From Hypericum androsaemum (Eukaryota > Streptophyta > Magnoliopsida > Malpighiales > Hypericaceae), in the NCBI GenBank assembly GCA_963995505.1, contig OZ023183.1, positions 15,248,671 through 15,312,670 on the forward strand: DNA of 64,000 nucleotides, written 5' to 3'. The first letter of the stretch is position 1, and each line of letters opens with the position of its first letter. Below, piece after piece: positions 56,472-64,000 of this stretch. A program made the position numbers and the translations under genes. The notes beneath the pieces were generated by a model. It had not been told where the DNA came from. It saw only the letters and a list, made by a program, of their open reading frames with translations, and did not search any database.

Positions 56472-58056
56472 ATGGCGACCATCACATTCGTGGCCCTACA
56501 GTGCTACCAGTGCTCCACCATGCAGGTTCCCTCTTTCTTTCCTATTCATAACTTCATGTTATTGGTAGTAGCGTGTTGTATTTACGGGTAACGACTAATT
56601 CGTATTTATACGGAGACTATTTAGTCTGTTGAAGAGAATCTAAACAGTGGCATGCATATGATTGGGAATTAATTTAAAAAAAGAAACAGGTGAAGCAGCA
56701 GAAGAAGAGCGGGAACAAGTGGCGGTGCTCGGTGTGCAACGAGAGCCAGTCGGTGCGGAGGGTTTTCGCCCGGGGATTCATGGCCAAGGACCTCCGCCTC
56801 TTCGTCCAGTCCTTCAACATGTCCCGTGCCGGCCCTGATCGAGGGGGCGACCTGTCGTCTGCTTCTAGAGAGGCGCGTTGCGAGGATGGTCGCGAGTTGG
56901 GGAGGAAGGCGCGTGTGGATTGGAGCAAGTACTTGGACTTGGAAGAGGAGGAGGGAAATCCTCTTGGACATGAAGGTAACTGATTAGCTGAGTTGAGCAT
57001 TGCCGAGTCCTATTTTAGGGTTTGACTCTCCTAACGGTGTATTTTACGTTCGCAAGTCTAGATCGATACATTTAGCACGATGATTGAGCAAAATGACTTA
57101 CAAGATGCCTATATTTGTATTGATTTTGTAATTAGTTATGATATTGTTAAGAGTCTCCATATTCGAAAGATAGATGGAGTTCGAGCCTATTAATCTCCCG
57201 TAATCGATAAGCCGGTATGCGCTAAGTAGTTCTATTGGAATGACATTAGTTATAGCTGTTTGTACAGAGAAAAGGTCACCAGATTGGTTTTGTTCAAGTT
57301 AGCAAGGCAGAGGGTATCTATAGAGGGATGTAGATGTGAAGTTTGTTTTCTGGTTGTTATTATTGTTTGTTATATTCGTGTCATTTCGTTACAAGATAAG
57401 ACACATGAGTAAGCTTGGTGATTGAGGATCAGGGGACGATTCGGGGCCGAAGATTGTTACAGAGTTGCCGTCTGGGTCGTTTAAGAAACCCAAGCTGAGC
57501 AAGGGTGATTCTCCACCTCGCTACGGACGACGTGCTGGTGGCTATGGTGGTGGTTGTGGCAACCGAAAGGAATTGGCTCCAGGTAATGTTTTACCTCCTC
57601 TGTCTGTTCTATAACAGAACTGCGTCAGCTTTGAAGAACGAAGGATATTGTTGGAACATAAAGAGTTGGTTAAAAGAGCAGCAACAGAATCATTGAAGCT
57701 GCAGATTTTGTCTTGTGGGTTCCAAAAAACAAAAACAAGTGCAGTTTGTAATATGTTGTCTAGGAATTAGTTAACACAGAGAGCCAAGACAATTAAGTGT
57801 TTGTGCTATGTTCAAAGTTGCAGGTAATTGCCCAACAGGTAAACTAGGACAAGATGAGCCAGAAGCTGCTCGGACAACTTCACTGACGAAAATTTCCAAG
57901 TGGAACGAGTATCTAACTGGAGACACTGATGGTGATGACTTCAAACCTGTGAGTGGGAGGAAGTCTGCTGCACTGTGTGAATGGGACAGTAGTTCCTGGG
58001 AGACAAATGTAGATGACCAGAAGGTTGAGGACGATGTCCATCCCGACTTCATGTGA
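56472..58056 (+). CDS. MRNIP: MRNIP-like zinc-ribbon protein
   Basis: Plant homolog of MRN complex-interacting protein, which in animals aids the MRE11-RAD50-NBS1 DNA-damage response. Exons 56472-56525, 56690-56975, 57433-57582 and 57824-58056, giving 240 residues. The N-terminal zinc ribbon has C11-x2-C14 and C31-x2-C34, followed by the family's SQSVRRVFARG and a block with LFVQSFNM. The middle is disordered and basic. The C-terminal half has WNEYL and SWETNV motifs and an acidic end. Animal proteins share mainly the N-terminal region, so function in plants is inferred. It is head-to-head with RH39 and 890 bp upstream of the cytidylyltransferase gene. Confidence 0.85.
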
Positions 58057-58946
58057 AGCTGTGAGATCCTGTACACCTCGAGGCTTGAATTGGTAGTTCA
58101 ATGCTTGCTCGAACTCTGCGTTTTGAACACTTATCAATCGTCTTTTATCCGTTGCCTGAAGGGATCATTTTGGTTTTGAAGTTGGCTTTGTACTTCGAAG
58201 TAATGTTCGTTTGGAAAGGGCAGTTGCACAGAATACTTTTATGTACATGATCGCCACCATCTACCTTCTGCTGCTACTGATAATGTGTAACCTGCTTCAA
58301 GAACTTGCATTGGGTAAAGTTCTCCCAGATAACTTCATCGCTAATTGATCTAAGTGTTTGTTGGTAGTCGGTAAACAATTGAAGCTCTTCAAACTTTGGA
58401 CTGCATTGCCAAAAATTACATTGGAGTCTCAGTAAATTACGAGGCTATAAATGCTATTTAGAGGTGCACGTAATCTTTCACTTTAAGGGTTTATTAACAA
58501 TTTGATATGATTCCATCGTTATATTATTGATTTATTGTGGTCTATCATGATGTTATTCTGGCTACAATATAGTTTCATCGTCATATTACAGCGTTGTTTC
58601 ATAATTTTCACAATGTTAGTTTCATCATTGTAGGAAAAGAATTTGAAAAAAAAAATAGAAATATTGTCATGGTCAATAATATATCCTATTATCCTTGAAA
58701 AACCTAATAAGGACAATTCTTACCAATAAGGATCAGATCCACACCCAAAATGATCTGTGCCAAGTGATGCCATAAAATTATTTAAAAAAAGGTTGGAATT
58801 TTTTTTACCACCATAAGAAATGAGGTGAATGTACTATTTTTAAGGAGAAAAAAGCTTTAAAAAAGGAAAGTCTAAGGTTAAACAAGTAACCAAGAAGCAA
58901 AAGGCTTCAATTCCCAAATCCCCAATGAACAAAACCGTAGACCACG
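58057..58946. other. Intergenic spacer, MRNIP-like to CCT
   Basis: Probable 3' UTR up to about 58330, then AT-rich sequence with a loose repeat of TTTCATCGT/ATTATTG motifs at 58510-58640. No gene is supported. Confidence 0.4.
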
Positions 58947-61493
<2,547 letters not shown>

Positions 61494-62816
61494 CGGTCCT
61501 CGTTTATAGACAACTTAATTAAACACGGAGATTCGTCTTTCTGCTTATTATTTTGTGAAATTAAATTTGTGTAGAAATTATTGAAGTTATGTATTGAAAT
61601 TGTAAAACCAGCATTTTCTTCAACCCGAATCTTCTTGATGGAGGTGCAAAATACACTTGTTGCAATAAAATAAGCAAGACTGTTGAACCACGAGAATTAA
61701 TGTTAGTTTATCTAGTCTAGGAAAAATATAAATGAGGGGTGATAAAATTAAATACAAAAGTAAAAAACTAAACAATTAAACTAATCATAAACTAAGTAGG
61801 TGATTAACCAATTTGGATAATAGTGAGTTTGGCTTCCCGTGGCAACCTTCCTAACAAATTATCTAAGGTTTAATTAAGTTTGTTATGGTCCGGATGTTCC
61901 TAAGTCAACGAACTAACGCTCACGCAATTAACCTGTCTAGATTGATCCTAAATTGGGTTAAGATGAATTATCTAGTGCTCTCGTGCCTAACTTTTCTCCT
62001 AATCCAACTAATTTTCAACTGCAATCACTACTCAATAGACAACTAATCTCATATCGAGATCCTTGATCAATAGGCACTTAGTCATAAGTTAATTTTTTTA
62101 TTAATCCTAATTCCTCGATTATTAAGTTTAACTATGATACTAATAGTTAATTCATGAGCGAATTATCCTCAGGTCCTTGATCTATACTACACCACCATTC
62201 ATTGTTCGTCAATGCACTATTCAACCTGATCATGTCGGAACATCTTGAGATTTCAAACGCATGACCCAATTTTCCTACCGAGTTGTGTCCAATCTCCTCA
62301 GCTCTTTTAATAAAGTAACTCGAGGTCGAGCTCTATTGGTAGCTCGGAATCAAACAGCAGAATGCATCACACGAAACTCGAATGGTGATAGGTGTGAGCA
62401 AAATATACGTTATCAAAATTCTAATCCAAAATTAATATTTTTTACACAGATGTAAATATTAAACGTAGTAGGTGGCGTGACGGCGACAACACAACGTGAC
62501 TGGAGCCTACAACTCCTTGTCGAAGAGAAAAATAAATGAGAGAGGAAAAAGAAGAAAGTTCAAGATGTTTCAGATATTTTACAATGTCAAAATTTATATA
62601 AATAATTGATCATACAATGATGACTTAATATATATGAGTGATCATATTAGACTGATTTAATATAGATTAGTAAAAGAAATAAAGAAATAGTTTAATGACC
62701 ACGAGCCATGAGCGGAAATTAATGAAAGATGAATGACCATGAATTAATTTGCCATGCCTAAATAACCCAGCCAGGATCGTTTGCGGACTTCCCAATATAC
62801 AACACAAACCCAACAA
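61494..62816. other. Intergenic spacer, possibly LTR-retrotransposon debris
   Basis: After the CCT 3' UTR, 61730-62450 has a composition like non-coding parts of plant LTR elements (for example GTGCCTAACTTTTCTCCTAA and ACTCAATAGACAACTAAT). No LTR pair, domain or target duplication was found. Confidence 0.35.
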
Positions 62817-63170
62817 ATGGAAGCAGACGGCGAAATCAAAGAAATCGAGGAACCAGACCGGAGCGCCAGACCAGACCCAACCCCAACGACGGCGGCCAGG
62901 CGGTCGGTGAGGACGAAAGTGCCGGAGGTGGAGGTTCACCTGTACCGGCGAGGCAAGGGGCCGATCGCGGTCTTCAAGTCGAGCCTGGGAGGGTGGGACC
63001 AGGACCAGCTGGAAGTCCGAGACATCCTCGATAAGTACGGGCTCAAATCAGCCTATGGGTTCAACCAGGAGACGGGCCGGGGCGCCCCGGTCCGGTTCAA
63101 CCCGAAGAACGGCAGGTCCGTGCTGGGGTACAAGGACGGAGCGGTTGTTTACCTGGACGGGGAACCAACG
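62817..63170 (+). CDS. Conserved plant protein, first exon (continues beyond window)
   Basis: 118 codons from the ATG at 62817 to a GT donor at 63171. After a short acidic/basic start, the frame reads RRSVRTKVPEVEVHLYRRGK, SSLGGWDQDQLEVRDILDKY and GAPVRFNPKNGRS, which I recall from a plant-wide family with C-terminal membrane helices and no known function. The frame stays open past the donor to 63287, but that part does not resemble the family. The rest of the gene must lie right of the window. The coding sequence is GC-rich compared with neighbours. Confidence 0.7.
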
Positions 63171-64000
63171 GTCTGTGCCAAATTAAACCCTAGTTTGTTT
63201 CTTCAATTCTGTTACCATCTGATTACGAAGTTGCCTCGTCGCGTGATTCCGAAGTTGCCTCGTTTAAAACCTGGAATTGTGATTTAGTTGAGGTTCTTGA
63301 ACTAAATAGCTTAATGTGGATATGGTGTGGCAATGTACGGTGCAGCTGAATTTACGATCTATTTTTTAACTCAACTGTTGGCTCATCGCCAAAGGGGGTA
63401 TGATTTCGATGTTGGGGCGGGTTGAGATATGGTTTCGTCGACAGGGGGTGAAGTTTTTATTCTTGTTGAATGGCATGGCAATAGCTTGCCACCATATGGC
63501 GTTTTCTGAACTAGACAGGGGTTGGCAGAATATAATATGGCGACAAGCAGTTCGCTTCATGTGCCACCGTTGTGGCTGGCTGGAGAATTCTCGGAGGAGA
63601 AGCTTTCTGTTGTTGCCATGGGAAATGGTGGCTAACTGGCTACAGTTTTGTAGTCTGGGGTTCTATGCTCTGATGTTGTTTAGAGGGAACTGGAAAGCCC
63701 TCTTTAATCATGTTGCATAGTATTTCTGTAGAGAGCCTGAAGCTATTCAAGTCCAGGAAACTTTTGGTATGCAATCTGCATTTACGTGTGTGGAACTAGC
63801 CTAACCGAATAAATTGCTAGACAGAGTGTTAAAGTGGGTTTGATCCCATGGCTGATTATTGTTGCATGAACCTCATTTTAGGGCATATGGAACCCCACGT
63901 TGTATTGTGAAGTTTGCGGTGCCCAATATGGTAATTGAAAGGATCCAACAATCCAATACCCTAAGTTTTGGGAAAGATTGTGTGAATCCCGTGTTCAAGA
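63171..64000. other. Probable first intron of the gene starting at 62817
   Basis: No further exon of this gene is recognisable before the window ends. A 106-codon plus-strand frame (63400-63720) has no family likeness and is not called. Confidence 0.4.

Noticed and set aside
63400..63720. 106-codon frame near the right end
   Set aside because: No family likeness and it falls in the probable first intron of the gene starting at 62817.

Overview
This window is nuclear DNA from a flowering plant, most likely a eudicot. The genes carry many short introns (GT-AG, plus two apparent GC-AG), the predicted proteins are recognisably plant-specific (plastid helicase RH39, plastid S1 protein RLSB, RGF-receptor kinase RGI5), and the AT-rich spacers are full of plant-type transposon debris. 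I cannot name the species.

Genes, left to right: the 3' end of UTP4 (+, 1-1853); choline kinase (+, 7790-9548); a DHRS12-like short-chain dehydrogenase (-, 9983-13790); a type I inositol polyphosphate 5-phosphatase (-, 14612-17909, with a duplicated alternative first exon at 18882-18926); a plastid S1-domain RNA-binding protein, probably RLSB/PDE338 (+, 30465-33354); the leucine-rich-repeat receptor kinase RGI5 (+, 44180-47520); a small conserved plant protein (+, 51282-51716); DEAD-box helicase RH39 (-, 51913-55568); an MRNIP-like zinc-ribbon protein (+, 56472-58056); choline-phosphate cytidylyltransferase (+, 58947-61493); and the first exon of a conserved plant gene that leaves the window (+, 62817-63170). 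Exon coordinates were derived by hand from reading frame, splice sites and family knowledge. Every complete gene sums to a multiple of three.

The spacers hold the accessory content. They include two pol-deleted copia-type LTR elements of one family with target duplications; four hAT-like non-autonomous elements with 8-bp target duplications, one nested in a SINE-like element; two larger retroposed inserts with A-tails and 13-18 bp target duplications; and a set of very small A-tailed insertions. There is also a diverged segmental duplication (about 35.4-39.4 kb versus 40.5-42.1 kb), a tandem duplication that copied the promoter and first exon of the phosphatase gene, minisatellites and several foldback repeats. 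A perfect 41-bp inverted repeat with a 4-nt loop lies inside the last intron of the cytidylyltransferase gene.

Functionally, choline kinase and choline-phosphate cytidylyltransferase are consecutive steps of the CDP-choline (Kennedy) pathway and lie about 50 kb apart on the same strand. The choline kinase, 5-phosphatase and S1-protein genes appear to keep the order of an Arabidopsis chromosome 1 block (recalled as At1g71697, At1g71710, At1g71720). I saw no operon-like system, CRISPR array, rRNA or tRNA gene, and no clearly new biochemical pathway. The most interesting items are the duplicated first exon, the intronic hairpin, the trans-mobilised copia family and the micro-retroposition scars.
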